64,000 nucleotides of DNA, taken from Chitinophaga pinensis. GTDB lineage: Bacteria; Bacteroidota; Bacteroidia; B-17B0; Aurantibacillaceae. A program made the position numbers and the translations under genes. The notes under the pieces were generated by a model. It saw only the letters and a program-made list of their open reading frames with translations, searched no databases and had not been told where the DNA came from. The stretch is from NCBI GenBank assembly GCA_945860225.1, contig CAMAPT010000011.1, positions 49,423-113,422 of the forward strand, read 5' to 3'. Positions within the stretch are counted from its first letter, which is position 1; the number at the start of each line of letters is the position of its first letter. This document shows, piece by piece, positions 27,170-36,105 of the stretch.

Positions 27170-27200
27170 ATGATGACGATATTAGTTCTTATTTTGATTT

Positions 27201-27230
27201 CAAAAATAGCGTTTTTATCGTAAAGGCAAA
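27201..27230 (-). promoter_or_regulatory. Likely Bacteroidota promoter of the sucC operon
   Basis: On the minus strand TTTG (27227-27230) is followed 18 bases later by TATTTTTG (27201-27208), an exact match to the TTTG / TAnnTTTG pattern with normal spacing. Initiation would fall near 27195, giving a leader of about 107 bases. Confidence 0.6.
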
Positions 27231-27262
27231 CATTTTGAGAAAAATAAATGCCCATACTCAGA

Positions 27263-28546
27263 CTATAGTTGTGCTAAGAATTCTTCTATCGCTGTATAAA
27301 TTTCGTTCAATTGAGCTAACGTGATACAATATGGAGGGATCAAATATAAAACATTGCCTAGTGGGCGAATAATAATTCCCTTTTTAATAAAAAAAGAGGC
27401 GATACTCTCAGAAGCATTGTTTAAATAATGGGTATGTTCTGATGTTTTTAGCTCCAGTGCAACAATTGTCCCTTTACATCTTATGTCATTTAACTTTTCA
27501 TGGAATTGATGTTTTTTAACAAATTGGGCGTGAGATTCAGAAATTAATCGAATTTGATTCCAAGTTTCTGATTTTTCCATCAAATCCAAACTCGCCAAAG
27601 CCGCGGCGCACGATAATGGATTAGCTGTGTAACTGTGACCATGAAAAAAAGTTTTTGTTTTATCATCACTCTTATAGGCATCATAAATAAATTGAGCACA
27701 AGAGGTGACACCCAAAGGCATATATCCCCCCGTTAAACCTTTAGATAAACATATAATATCTGGTTTATGAGTTAAATAATTACTGGCAAAAAATTCTCCC
27801 GTTCTGCCAAAACCTGTCATAACTTCATCCGCTATACAAAGGATTTTGTTTTCTCTAAATAAACTGATTAATCGATCTAAGTATTCAGCCTCAAACATAA
27901 ACATACCTGCCGCACCTTGAACTAATGGTTCAAATATAAAACCTGCAATATCATGATGGTGATAAATCCAAGTTTTTATGGTATTAATGAGGTCATCCAT
28001 ATTTTCAGAGTTAGGTAACGGAATATGAATAACATCAAATAATAAATTTTCAAAAGCATTATTAAAAACATTTCTAGCTCCAACACTCATGCCTCCAAAA
28101 GTATCTCCATGATAAGCATTTTCAAATGCAATAAATTTTCTTTTGTTTAAACCCTGATTATGCCAGTATTGCAGCACCATTTTTAATGCGACCTCAACAG
28201 CTGTAGATCCATTATCTGAATAAAAAATTTTAGATTGATTCTCTGGTAGATGACCTATTAAACGTTCTGCCAAAATAACAGCCGGTTCATGTGTAAATCC
28301 GCTAAAGATTGCATGCTCTAATGTATTCAGTTGTTCACTCACTTTTCGAGAAACATAAGGATGACAATGACCATGCAAATTAACCCACCAAGATGAAATT
28401 GCATCGATGAGAGGATTCCCTTCGTTATCAAAAAAATAAACTCCCTCACCCTTTACAATATGAATAGGTGTTTCAGCATAATTTAAATGTGTAAAAGGAT
28501 GCCAAACAAACTGGTGATCTTTACCTATAATCTTATTCTGGTTCAA
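27263..28546 (-). CDS. bioA: Adenosylmethionine-8-amino-7-oxononanoate aminotransferase
   Basis: The 427-residue class III aminotransferase makes 7,8-diaminopelargonate in biotin synthesis, using S-adenosylmethionine as amino donor. Visible are FVWHPFTHL near the start, SSWWVNLHGHCHP, YSDNGSTAVEVALK, ADEVMTGFGRTG and the PLP lysine segment LSKGLTGGYMPLG. I take the TTG at 28546, which gives an N-terminus of the usual length. There is no ATG before the conserved WHPF. That TTG also lies in a TATATTTG sequence resembling a -7 element. No other biotin gene is nearby. It diverges from the carboxyltransferase gene. Confidence 0.95.
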   Translation of the reverse strand: MNQNKIIGKDHQFVWHPFTHLNYAETPIHIVKGEGVYFFDNEGNPLIDAISSWWVNLHGHCHPYVSRKVSEQLNTLEHAIFSGFTHEPAVILAERLIGHLPENQSKIFYSDNGSTAVEVALKMVLQYWHNQGLNKRKFIAFENAYHGDTFGGMSVGARNVFNNAFENLLFDVIHIPLPNSENMDDLINTIKTWIYHHHDIAGFIFEPLVQGAAGMFMFEAEYLDRLISLFRENKILCIADEVMTGFGRTGEFFASNYLTHKPDIICLSKGLTGGYMPLGVTSCAQFIYDAYKSDDKTKTFFHGHSYTANPLSCAAALASLDLMEKSETWNQIRLISESHAQFVKKHQFHEKLNDIRCKGTIVALELKTSEHTHYLNNASESIASFFIKKGIIIRPLGNVLYLIPPYCITLAQLNEIYTAIEEFLAQL

Positions 28547-28618
28547 ATATATATTTTAGGAGCTAATGTATATAAAATAATTCATTTACTATATTTATAC
28601 TCTCAATACGAAAATAAA

Positions 28619-30238
28619 ATGGATTTAGAATTTAATAAAAATGACGATAAAATGCGTTTGTTGATTTCTCAAATGCAACAACGCTTAAGTAAAATTTATG
28701 AAGGCGGAGGAAAAAAACGCATCGAAAAACTGCACGAACAGGGAAAAATGACTGCTCGCGAACGTATTGATTTTTTATTAGATAAAAATTCTCCTCGTTT
28801 TGAAATGGGAGCTTTTGCTGGTTATGAAATGTATGCGGAACATGGTGGTTGTCCTGGCGGTGGTGTTGTAATTGTAATTGGTTATGTAAGTGGTAAACAA
28901 TGTATTGTAGTAGCCAATGATGCTACTGTAAAAGCAGGTGCTTGGTTCCCTATTACAGGTAAAAAAAACCTAAGAGCACAGGAAATTGCTATGGAAAATC
29001 GTTTACCAATTATTTATTTGGTAGATAGTGCCGGCGTTTATTTACCAATGCAAGATGAAATTTTTCCTGACAAAGAACATTTTGGACGTATATTTAGAAA
29101 TAATGCCATAATGAGCGGAATGGGAATTCTACAAATTTCTGCTGTGATGGGAAGCTGTGTTGCAGGTGGTGCTTATTTACCAATTATGAGTGATGAAGCT
29201 ATGATTGTGGATAAAACAGGCTCTATATTTTTAGCTGGTTCATATTTAGTGAAGGCGGCTATTGGCGAACATATTGACAATGAAACACTTGGAGGAGCCT
29301 CTACGCATTGCGAAATAAGCGGAGTAACTGACTATAAATGTAAAGATGACACTCATTGCCTAACTCGAATTCGTAACATTATGAGTAAAATAGGTGATTA
29401 TGATAAAGCTGGATTTAACAGAGAACTTCCTAATTTACCCAAAAAGGACGCTAAAGAACTATATGGTATCTTTAATGATAAACAATACGACGTTCGCGAA
29501 ATTATTGAACGTATTGTTGACAATGGTGAACATGATGAGTATAAAGAATTATATGGGCAATCGATTGTATGTACTTATGCTAGAATAGATGGATGGGCAG
29601 TTGGCATCGTGGCCAATCAACGAAAAGTCGTGAAAAGCAAAAAAGGCGAAATGCAATTTGGAGGTGTCATTTATAGCGACAGTGCAGATAAAGCAGCACG
29701 ATTTATAATGAATTGTAATCAAAAAAAGATTCCCTTAGTGTTTTTGCAAGATGCCACTGGTTTTATGGTGGGTTCTAGAAGCGAGCATGGCGGAATCATT
29801 AAAGATGGTGCCAAATTAGTAAATGCCATGGCAAATTCAGTTGTTCCTAAATTCACTATTATTATAGGCAATAGTTACGGGGCTGCCAACTATGCGATGT
29901 GCGGTAAAGCCTATGATCCTCGATTAATTGTTGGTTGGCCTACAGCACAAGTAGCCGTGATGGGCGGTGCTCAGGCAGCAAAAGTATTAGTACAAATTGA
30001 AATAGCTAGTTTAAGCGCTAAAGGAGAAGAAATAACTCCTGAAAAAGAGGCTGAATTGTATAATAAAACAAAAAACAAATACGACGCACAAACTACTCCT
30101 TATTACGCGGCTGCTCGTTTATGGCTAGATGCCATTATTGACCCGATTGAAACTCGTCAAATAATTAGTATGGGGATAGAAGCCGCTAACCATGCACCTA
30201 TTACAAAAGCCTATAATGTAGGAGTTTTACAAACATAA
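28619..30238 (+). CDS. Acyl-CoA (propionyl-CoA type) carboxylase carboxyltransferase subunit
   Basis: The 539-residue carboxyltransferase moves carboxyl from biotin to an acyl-CoA. Two crotonase-fold halves are visible: the first with GGGVVIVIGYVSGKQCIVVA and VDSAGVYLPMQ, the second with GVIYSDSADKAARFIMNC and LVFLQDATGFMVGSR. It resembles propionyl- or methylcrotonyl-CoA carboxylase beta chains. I chose the ATG at 28619 (MDLEFNKND) because the longer open frame to 28487 runs over the bioA start and has no family resemblance. The biotin-carrying alpha subunit is not in the window. Its divergence from bioA is suggestive, since carboxylases need biotin. Confidence 0.93.
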   Translation: MDLEFNKNDDKMRLLISQMQQRLSKIYEGGGKKRIEKLHEQGKMTARERIDFLLDKNSPRFEMGAFAGYEMYAEHGGCPGGGVVIVIGYVSGKQCIVVANDATVKAGAWFPITGKKNLRAQEIAMENRLPIIYLVDSAGVYLPMQDEIFPDKEHFGRIFRNNAIMSGMGILQISAVMGSCVAGGAYLPIMSDEAMIVDKTGSIFLAGSYLVKAAIGEHIDNETLGGASTHCEISGVTDYKCKDDTHCLTRIRNIMSKIGDYDKAGFNRELPNLPKKDAKELYGIFNDKQYDVREIIERIVDNGEHDEYKELYGQSIVCTYARIDGWAVGIVANQRKVVKSKKGEMQFGGVIYSDSADKAARFIMNCNQKKIPLVFLQDATGFMVGSRSEHGGIIKDGAKLVNAMANSVVPKFTIIIGNSYGAANYAMCGKAYDPRLIVGWPTAQVAVMGGAQAAKVLVQIEIASLSAKGEEITPEKEAELYNKTKNKYDAQTTPYYAAARLWLDAIIDPIETRQIISMGIEAANHAPITKAYNVGVLQT

Positions 30239-30362
30239 AATTGTATAGCTCATACATAAATATTCCCTAACCGATTTATACTATATTATATAAAATAGCT
30301 CTTGATCTAATAACTTCATTTATAGATTGCTTTAACTTAGACCAAATGCCAAATTCAATTTA

Positions 30363-31313
30363 ATGAAAAAAATACCATTCATTTTTGTGTTATTATTTTG
30401 CCTTAATTCTGCTTTCGGGCAAACGAAACAACCGTGGTTATTTCGTTGGCAAAATAAAAAATCACAAAAGCATTTAAAAAAACATATACCATTTGACACA
30501 TTGGTTTCGACAAGCGGTGCCACTTTACATATTAGTTTTGATAATAAAAAAAACAAACCCTATTTATTATTACTGCATGGAATGGGGGCTAATGCTCGTG
30601 TAAATTGGTACAAGCAAATTAAACCACTTTCTAAAAACTTTAATTTAATTTTACCCGACCTCATTTATTTTGGAGAAAGTTCATCTTCTTCTCAAATTGT
30701 TTCTGTTGAATTTCAAGTACAACAAATTCATGAAGCTATCTCAAAACTTGGCATAACTGAAAAAATAAATATTATGGGGTTTAGTTATGGAGGTTTAACC
30801 GCAGCGGTTTTTAATCAGTTATTTCATATCAAAGTAAATAAACTAATTATTGTTGATGGACCGGTAAAATATTATTCTAACCAAATGGCTGATAGCATGG
30901 CACATTCAATAGGCGTTGAAAATATAAACCGTTTAATTGTTCCCACAACAATCCAAGAATTTGATTGTATGAGAAAAGCGGTCATGTCATCTGATATTCG
31001 ATTATCAAAAAACATGAAACAAAAAATACTCACCTATAAATTTGTGCCGTTCAAAGAAATAAGAGATAAACAAATGAGCTATTTAATTTCACATGAATCT
31101 ACTTATCAAAACTACAATTACAATTTAGATAAAACAGAAACCTTATTAATATGGGGGGAAAAGGACGGAGTAATTCCTTCAAGTGTTGGAGTTAAATTGA
31201 ATCAAGCATTTCCTAATACCACAAAATTAATTATCTATTCAGATGCCAAACATGATACTCATTTTAGTAAAAGCAAACAATTAAATCAAGATGTCCTTTA
31301 TTTTCTAAAATAA
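30363..31313 (+). CDS. Secreted alpha/beta hydrolase
   Basis: The 316-residue protein has a signal peptide (cleavage near SAFGQ, residue 20) and an alpha/beta-hydrolase fold. The oxyanion segment is LLLLHGMGANARVNW, the nucleophile elbow GFSYGG has Ser141, the acid is in IWGEKDGVIP, and the histidine is in AKHDTHFS near the C-terminus. All triad members are present, so it should be active as an esterase, lipase or peptidase in the periplasm. The substrate is unknown. It is followed after 51 bp by the YwqK-repeat gene. Confidence 0.9.
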   Translation: MKKIPFIFVLLFCLNSAFGQTKQPWLFRWQNKKSQKHLKKHIPFDTLVSTSGATLHISFDNKKNKPYLLLLHGMGANARVNWYKQIKPLSKNFNLILPDLIYFGESSSSSQIVSVEFQVQQIHEAISKLGITEKINIMGFSYGGLTAAVFNQLFHIKVNKLIIVDGPVKYYSNQMADSMAHSIGVENINRLIVPTTIQEFDCMRKAVMSSDIRLSKNMKQKILTYKFVPFKEIRDKQMSYLISHESTYQNYNYNLDKTETLLIWGEKDGVIPSSVGVKLNQAFPNTTKLIIYSDAKHDTHFSKSKQLNQDVLYFLK

Positions 31314-31364
31314 TTTTTTTAAGATTACTATTACAACCTTATTCGGTATAAGATACTATTGCCT

Positions 31365-33110
31365 ATGAAAAACCTTGCGAATTATTGCTTAATCACTTTT
31401 ATTATTTCAGCTTTTGTATCGCTAGCTCAACCTAAAAAAGAATATTACGATAACGATCAAACGAAACTTAAATCAGAGACCAATATCATAAAAGGCATGC
31501 CGCATGGCAAGTACACAGAATACTATAAAAACGGTAATATTTCACGAAAAGGATATTATTTTAATGGGAAAGAAGATAGTACTTGGTATTTTTTTTATGA
31601 AAACAAAGTTCTGAAAGCTACCGAAAAATATGTAAAAGGTAAAAAACAAGGACATAATTTTTATTATTTCAAAGGTGGTAATCTTGCTCAAGAAACGGTT
31701 TTTAAACAAAATTTAGCGGATAGTGTTTGGACCTCTTATTACGACAACAACAACGTAAAGAGTAGAGAATCTTTTTCAAAAGGCAAAAAACAAGGTGTAT
31801 GGTCATATTATTACGATAATAATCAAGCAGAAAGCATTGGAAATTTTCATAATGATTTAAAAGAAGGGGAAGTTAAAACATTTTATAAAAGTGGGAAGCC
31901 CTATGCTGTGCTAAATTATTGCAAAAACAATCCTTGTGGTAAATACCTTGAATACTACGAAAATGGTCAACAAAAATTTGAGAAAGAATATTTAGATTCT
32001 GCTGCTTTTTTAATTCTAAATATGTGGGATGAAAATGGAACGCAAATTATAAAAAAAGGAAACGGCACTTTAACTGCTCATTACAACAATGGAATTATAA
32101 AAGCACAAGGATCCTATCTAAATGGCTATATGCATGGATTATGGCGATATTTTCACACAAATGGTGAATTAGACTATGAAGCTAACTATGAAAAAGGCAT
32201 CTTAAATGGCTATTATTCTTCATACTATCCCAATCATCATATTAAAAGCGAAGGTCCGTTTGTAAATGGAAAGAAGAATGGTATTTGGAAATTTTATACT
32301 GAAAAAGGAACCAAAGAAATGGAAGGTTTTTTAAAAAACAATCTTCGTCACGATAAATGGACTTATTTTTATAGTAACGGTAACAAAGAATCTGAAGGGA
32401 ATTTTACGGAAGATAAACAAACAGGTACATGGAATTTTTTTTACCCAACAAAAGAAAAATGGAAAGTTGGAAATTTTGAAAATGGTTTAAAACATGGAAT
32501 TTGGACAACCTGGTTTGAAAATGGTAATAAATTGCAGGAAGGACCTTATGAAATTGGCAAAGAAAATGGATTGTGGCAAAGCTGGTACAACAACTGTCAA
32601 TTAAAAGATCGAGGTTATTTTAAAAACGCACAAACTGTAGGTTTATGGGAAGGTTGGTATATAATAGGTAAACCAAACTATAAAGGTGAATATAATTCCA
32701 AAGGCAAAAAACAAGGATTATGGGAATATTGGTTTGAATCAGGATTATTTAGAGAAAAAGGCTCTTACATGAATGGCATTAAGCACGGGCGCTGGATTAG
32801 CTACTTTGAAAAGGGAAATTTTATTGATAGTGATGGCAAATACAAAAAAGGGAAACAACATGGTAATTGGAAATATTATTTCGAAACAGGAGGTCTTATG
32901 AAAGAACAACATTTCGAAAATGGTCATTTATCTGGTAAATCCATTACTTATTTTTCAAACAAAATGATACAATCTATTTGTAATTATAAAGTCATCGGCG
33001 AAAAAAGAAAAGGCAAAAAACAAAGTGTTGCTCACGGAATTTGGTTTTTTTATGACAAAAATGGTACAGAAATTAACAGAATGACCTACAAAAACGGAGT
33101 AAAAAAATAA
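31365..33110 (+). CDS. Secreted protein made of about twenty YwqK/MORN-type repeats
   Basis: After a signal peptide (residues 1-22, ending VSLAQP) the 581-residue protein consists almost wholly of about twenty repeats of roughly 23 residues. The pattern is GxW-x-aromatic-aromatic-x-x-NG followed by x-G-x-aromatic-x-NGK, for example GLWRYFHTNG, GIWKFYTEKG and GRWISYFEKG. These belong to the MORN/YwqK group. Automatic annotation often calls such proteins antitoxins, but I see no toxin partner here, and the signal peptide argues for an envelope role. The start is the ATG at 31365; a TTG two codons upstream only prolongs the frame. Confidence 0.87.
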   Translation: MKNLANYCLITFIISAFVSLAQPKKEYYDNDQTKLKSETNIIKGMPHGKYTEYYKNGNISRKGYYFNGKEDSTWYFFYENKVLKATEKYVKGKKQGHNFYYFKGGNLAQETVFKQNLADSVWTSYYDNNNVKSRESFSKGKKQGVWSYYYDNNQAESIGNFHNDLKEGEVKTFYKSGKPYAVLNYCKNNPCGKYLEYYENGQQKFEKEYLDSAAFLILNMWDENGTQIIKKGNGTLTAHYNNGIIKAQGSYLNGYMHGLWRYFHTNGELDYEANYEKGILNGYYSSYYPNHHIKSEGPFVNGKKNGIWKFYTEKGTKEMEGFLKNNLRHDKWTYFYSNGNKESEGNFTEDKQTGTWNFFYPTKEKWKVGNFENGLKHGIWTTWFENGNKLQEGPYEIGKENGLWQSWYNNCQLKDRGYFKNAQTVGLWEGWYIIGKPNYKGEYNSKGKKQGLWEYWFESGLFREKGSYMNGIKHGRWISYFEKGNFIDSDGKYKKGKQHGNWKYYFETGGLMKEQHFENGHLSGKSITYFSNKMIQSICNYKVIGEKRKGKKQSVAHGIWFFYDKNGTEINRMTYKNGVKK

Positions 33111-33172
33111 TCTCTGAATAACATAACGATTTATATAAAAAATTAACTTTACTACTATAAATACAAAGAAGT

Positions 33173-33985
33173 ATGTCTTTTAAATTAAAAACTTTAATTC
33201 TAATAATTTTCTCTTCGCTTATTTTGTTTGCTTGTGGAGGGGATAAACAAGAAGAGTTCGAAAACATTAATAATACAACAACCAATTCTGGAATTGATTC
33301 GTCGTCTATCTACGCGCAACATGTATTTAATTCGATTCCCGCTCGAGACCAAATAATTAAATTAATCAAAGAAGCAAATTCTGAATACAATGTTGCCTTA
33401 TTAAATAACCCGGACGATGTCAACAAATATTTAATTGAAAGCCGAAAAGCACTAAATTTAGGAGTTTACGGAACCGATTTAAATGTAGCGAGCATTTACG
33501 AGCAATATCAAGAGTCCATGCTGTTTTTTAAATGTATAAACATTTTAGCTAAAAGCATTGGTGTAAGTAATTCCTTTAATGAGAATATGGGAGATCGTAT
33601 GAATGCCAACCAAGCAAATAGAGACTCTACATTAATAATCATTAATCAGGCATTTAAAAGTGCTGATAAAACGCTACGTGATAATGGTCGCCCTGGAACA
33701 TCTGCTCTATTAATAGCAGGCGCATGGATTGAAGGCATATATGTAGCGTGTCAAACAGCAAAAGAAATCAATAATAAAGAAATGATCCAGGCTATTTTCA
33801 ACCAAAAGGAATCATTAAATTATTTAATCCAATTATTGGAAACTTCAAATTTAGAAGTCGATATAAAAAACGTGCTTTCTGATTTACAATCCATAAAAAC
33901 AATAATGGAAACTAAGAATGACGATTTAAAAGAATTAGATCAAAAGATTACCACACTAAGAACAAACATCATTTCTACAAAATAA
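33173..33985 (+). CDS. Lipoprotein, paralogue of the one at 24983-25879
   Basis: The 270-residue lipoprotein (LILFACGGDKQ, lipobox cysteine near residue 21) has a helical body. It shares the blocks LNLGVYGTDLNVASIYE, IGVSNSFN and GRPGTSALLIAGAWIEGIYVA with the lipoprotein next to sucC. Function is unknown. The gamma carbonic anhydrase-like gene follows after 4 bp on the same strand, so the two are probably co-transcribed. As at the sucC locus, a metabolic gene is its immediate neighbour. Confidence 0.8.
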   Translation: MSFKLKTLILIIFSSLILFACGGDKQEEFENINNTTTNSGIDSSSIYAQHVFNSIPARDQIIKLIKEANSEYNVALLNNPDDVNKYLIESRKALNLGVYGTDLNVASIYEQYQESMLFFKCINILAKSIGVSNSFNENMGDRMNANQANRDSTLIIINQAFKSADKTLRDNGRPGTSALLIAGAWIEGIYVACQTAKEINNKEMIQAIFNQKESLNYLIQLLETSNLEVDIKNVLSDLQSIKTIMETKNDDLKELDQKITTLRTNIISTK

Positions 33986-33989
33986 CTAT

Positions 33990-34502
33990 ATGGCATTTAT
34001 TTTACCTGTTAACGGAATTGAACCATCCTTTGGGAAAAACAGTTTTATTGCTCCAAACGCTACCATCGTTGGAGATGTTATATGTGGCGAAGATTGTAGT
34101 TTTTGGTTTAATGCGGTAGTAAGAGGGGATGTCAATTCTATCCGACTTGGGAACAAAGTGAACATTCAAGATGGCGCTGTTATACATTGCACTTATAAAA
34201 AAACACAAACCATTTTAGGCAATAACGTGTCGGTTGGACACAATGCCATTGTACATGGTAGCCTTGTTCATGATAATGTATTGATTGGAATGGGTGCTAT
34301 TGTAATGGATAACTGCGAAATTGGATCTAACTCAATTATTGCAGCTGGCGCTGTTTTAACAGAAGGAACCATTGTGCCGAGCGGATGCATATATGCGGGT
34401 GTACCAGCAAAAAAAGTAAAAGACATATCCGAAGAACTTATTCATGGAGAAATCAATAGAATAGCCGATAACTATGTCATGTATAGCACTTGGTTTAAGT
34501 AA
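33990..34502 (+). CDS. Gamma-carbonic anhydrase family protein (left-handed beta-helix)
   Basis: The 170-residue protein is built of hexapeptide repeats forming a left-handed beta-helix. The three histidines that bind the metal in gamma carbonic anhydrases are in place (GAVIHCTYK and VSVGHNAIVHG). FWFNAVVRGDV near the start and YAGVPAKKVKDI near the end are typical. Many family members (YrdA/PaaY-like) have no proven carbonic anhydrase activity, so the activity is tentative. It follows the lipoprotein after 4 bp. Confidence 0.93.
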   Translation: MAFILPVNGIEPSFGKNSFIAPNATIVGDVICGEDCSFWFNAVVRGDVNSIRLGNKVNIQDGAVIHCTYKKTQTILGNNVSVGHNAIVHGSLVHDNVLIGMGAIVMDNCEIGSNSIIAAGAVLTEGTIVPSGCIYAGVPAKKVKDISEELIHGEINRIADNYVMYSTWFK

Positions 34503-34652
34503 AAAGTCGATTCAATTTATCAGGCATCAAGCTTTGACTTACACATTTTAAATTTGATTTTTTACTGAACTGTTTTTCATCAGGTTTAAACTATCTGAAC
34601 AATTAAATTAATTAACATAATCTCTTATTTTAGGATTTGATTCGTACATTTA

Positions 34653-35765
34653 ATGTTCATGATTTTAGAAAAACTATCTCTCATAAATTTCAAAAATTAC
34701 GACGAAGCGCAAATTGATTTTTGTAATAAATTTAACTGTTTTGTAGGTAATAATGGCATGGGTAAAACCAATTTATTGGATGCAATTCATTACGTTTCTT
34801 TTTGTAAAAGTTTTTTTAATGCCATTGATAGTCAAAATATTAAACACGAATTGCCATTTTTTGCCATTCAGGCATGGATTAACAAAAATGGAGATACTCA
34901 CGAAATATTTTGTGGCGTAAAACGTGGGCATAAAAAACAATTTAAACATAATAAAAAAGAATATGAACGATTATCAGAACACATTGGATTATATCCTTTG
35001 GTTATGATTTCACCGGCAGATGCCGAATTAATTTGGGACGGAAGTGAGGTGAGAAGAAAATTTATGGACAGCATTATTTCCCAATATGACAAGGTTTATT
35101 TGGAAAAACTAATTGCATACAATCATGTCTTACAACAAAGAAATGCGCTATTAAAACATTTTCATGAAAACAAACAGTTTGACTCTGTGAGTTTAGAAAT
35201 ATGGGATGAACAATTAATCATTCATGGTGAAGAAATTATTAAAATCCGAACTCGTTTTCTCGAAGAATTCATTCCTCTATTTGTCAAGAATTATCAATTT
35301 ATAAGCGATGACAATGAACATGTAAGCCTTGAATATGAATCATCTATCAAAGATTTGTCATACAGAACAGTTTTATTATCTAATTTAGGCAGAGATAGAG
35401 CCGTTCATTATACCACCTCTGGGCCACACCGAGATGATTTACTTTTCAAACTCATGGGGCATAACGTCAAGAAATTTGCCTCTCAAGGGCAACAAAAATC
35501 TTATCTATTGGCTTTAAAACTGGCTCAATTCGAATTTATAAAAGAGAAAAAATTAACGAATCCCTTGCTATTACTTGATGACATTTACGATAAACTCGAT
35601 GAAACAAGATTCAAAAAATTAATTGAACTCGTGAGTGGCAATCAATTCGGACAAGTATTTATTACAGATACTAATCCAGAACGAATCAAGAATTTATTTG
35701 AAAAAAATCAATCATTGCATCTTATTTATGTAGTTAGTAACGGTAAGATTGAAAAACATGGCTAA
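34653..35765 (+). CDS. recF: DNA replication and repair protein RecF
   Basis: The 370-residue SMC-like ATPase loads RecA at single-strand gaps with RecO and RecR. Walker A is GNNGMGKTN (about 32-40) after the typical LSLINFKNYDEAQIDF. The signature segment is FASQGQQKSYLLALKLAQF and the Walker B segment is PLLLLDDIYDKLD. Length is normal. The start could be 34653 or the ATG two codons later. It overlaps the dciA-like gene by 8 bp. recR lies 10 kb downstream in the same window; recO is absent. Confidence 0.96.
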   Translation: MFMILEKLSLINFKNYDEAQIDFCNKFNCFVGNNGMGKTNLLDAIHYVSFCKSFFNAIDSQNIKHELPFFAIQAWINKNGDTHEIFCGVKRGHKKQFKHNKKEYERLSEHIGLYPLVMISPADAELIWDGSEVRRKFMDSIISQYDKVYLEKLIAYNHVLQQRNALLKHFHENKQFDSVSLEIWDEQLIIHGEEIIKIRTRFLEEFIPLFVKNYQFISDDNEHVSLEYESSIKDLSYRTVLLSNLGRDRAVHYTTSGPHRDDLLFKLMGHNVKKFASQGQQKSYLLALKLAQFEFIKEKKLTNPLLLLDDIYDKLDETRFKKLIELVSGNQFGQVFITDTNPERIKNLFEKNQSLHLIYVVSNGKIEKHG

Positions 35766-36051
35766 AAACAATAATCTGATAAAATTAGGCGACGCTATTT
35801 CTCAAATTTTTAAAGAAGAAAAATTAGATGAAAAATACAGCATCTTTGCTATCAGAAACGGTTGGGAAGGAATTGTGGGAAAAACCGTAGCTAAACATAC
35901 AACGCAAATAAACTATGCTCAAGGTATTTTGTTTGTTTCAATAGACTCTGCAATTATTAGAAACGAAACGGTATATGCAAAAGAAAGCATTATTGAAAAA
36001 GTCAATAAATTTGTTGGTAAACGATTAATTAAAGAACTGGTTTTAAAATAA
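35758..36051 (+). CDS. DUF721/DciA-like protein
   Basis: The 97-residue protein belongs to DUF721, the group containing DciA, which loads the replicative helicase in many bacteria lacking DnaC. It shows the compact KH-like pattern (WEGIVGKTVAKHTTQINYAQGILFVSI) with a short N-terminal helix (LGDAISQIFKEEKL). I take the ATG at 35758, which overlaps the recF stop (ATGGCTAA). recF-dciA coupling is a known arrangement in Bacteroidota and actinobacteria. The helicase-loading role is inferred from the family. Confidence 0.85.
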   Translation: MAKNNNLIKLGDAISQIFKEEKLDEKYSIFAIRNGWEGIVGKTVAKHTTQINYAQGILFVSIDSAIIRNETVYAKESIIEKVNKFVGKRLIKELVLK

Positions 36052-36060
36052 AAAAATGAA

Positions 36061-36100
36061 TAGTGTTTAGTGCTAAGAAGTAACTAAACAACAAACACTA
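36061..36100 (+). other. Inverted repeat directly before ispH
   Basis: TAGTGTTT (36061-36068) pairs with AAACACTA (36093-36100) around a 24-base interior, ending 5 bp before the ispH ATG. It is followed by A's, so it is not a normal terminator for the upstream gene. If folded in mRNA it would lie over the translation start region. No further support. Confidence 0.35.
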
Positions 36101-36105
36101 AAAAA

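Noticed and set aside
28487..28618. N-terminal extension of the carboxyltransferase to 28487.
   Set aside because: It would overlap the divergent bioA start and shows no family resemblance; the ATG at 28619 gives a normal N-terminus.
31365..33110. Toxin-antitoxin assignment for the YwqK-repeat protein.
   Set aside because: It has a signal peptide and no toxin-like neighbour; the label comes only from repeat similarity.
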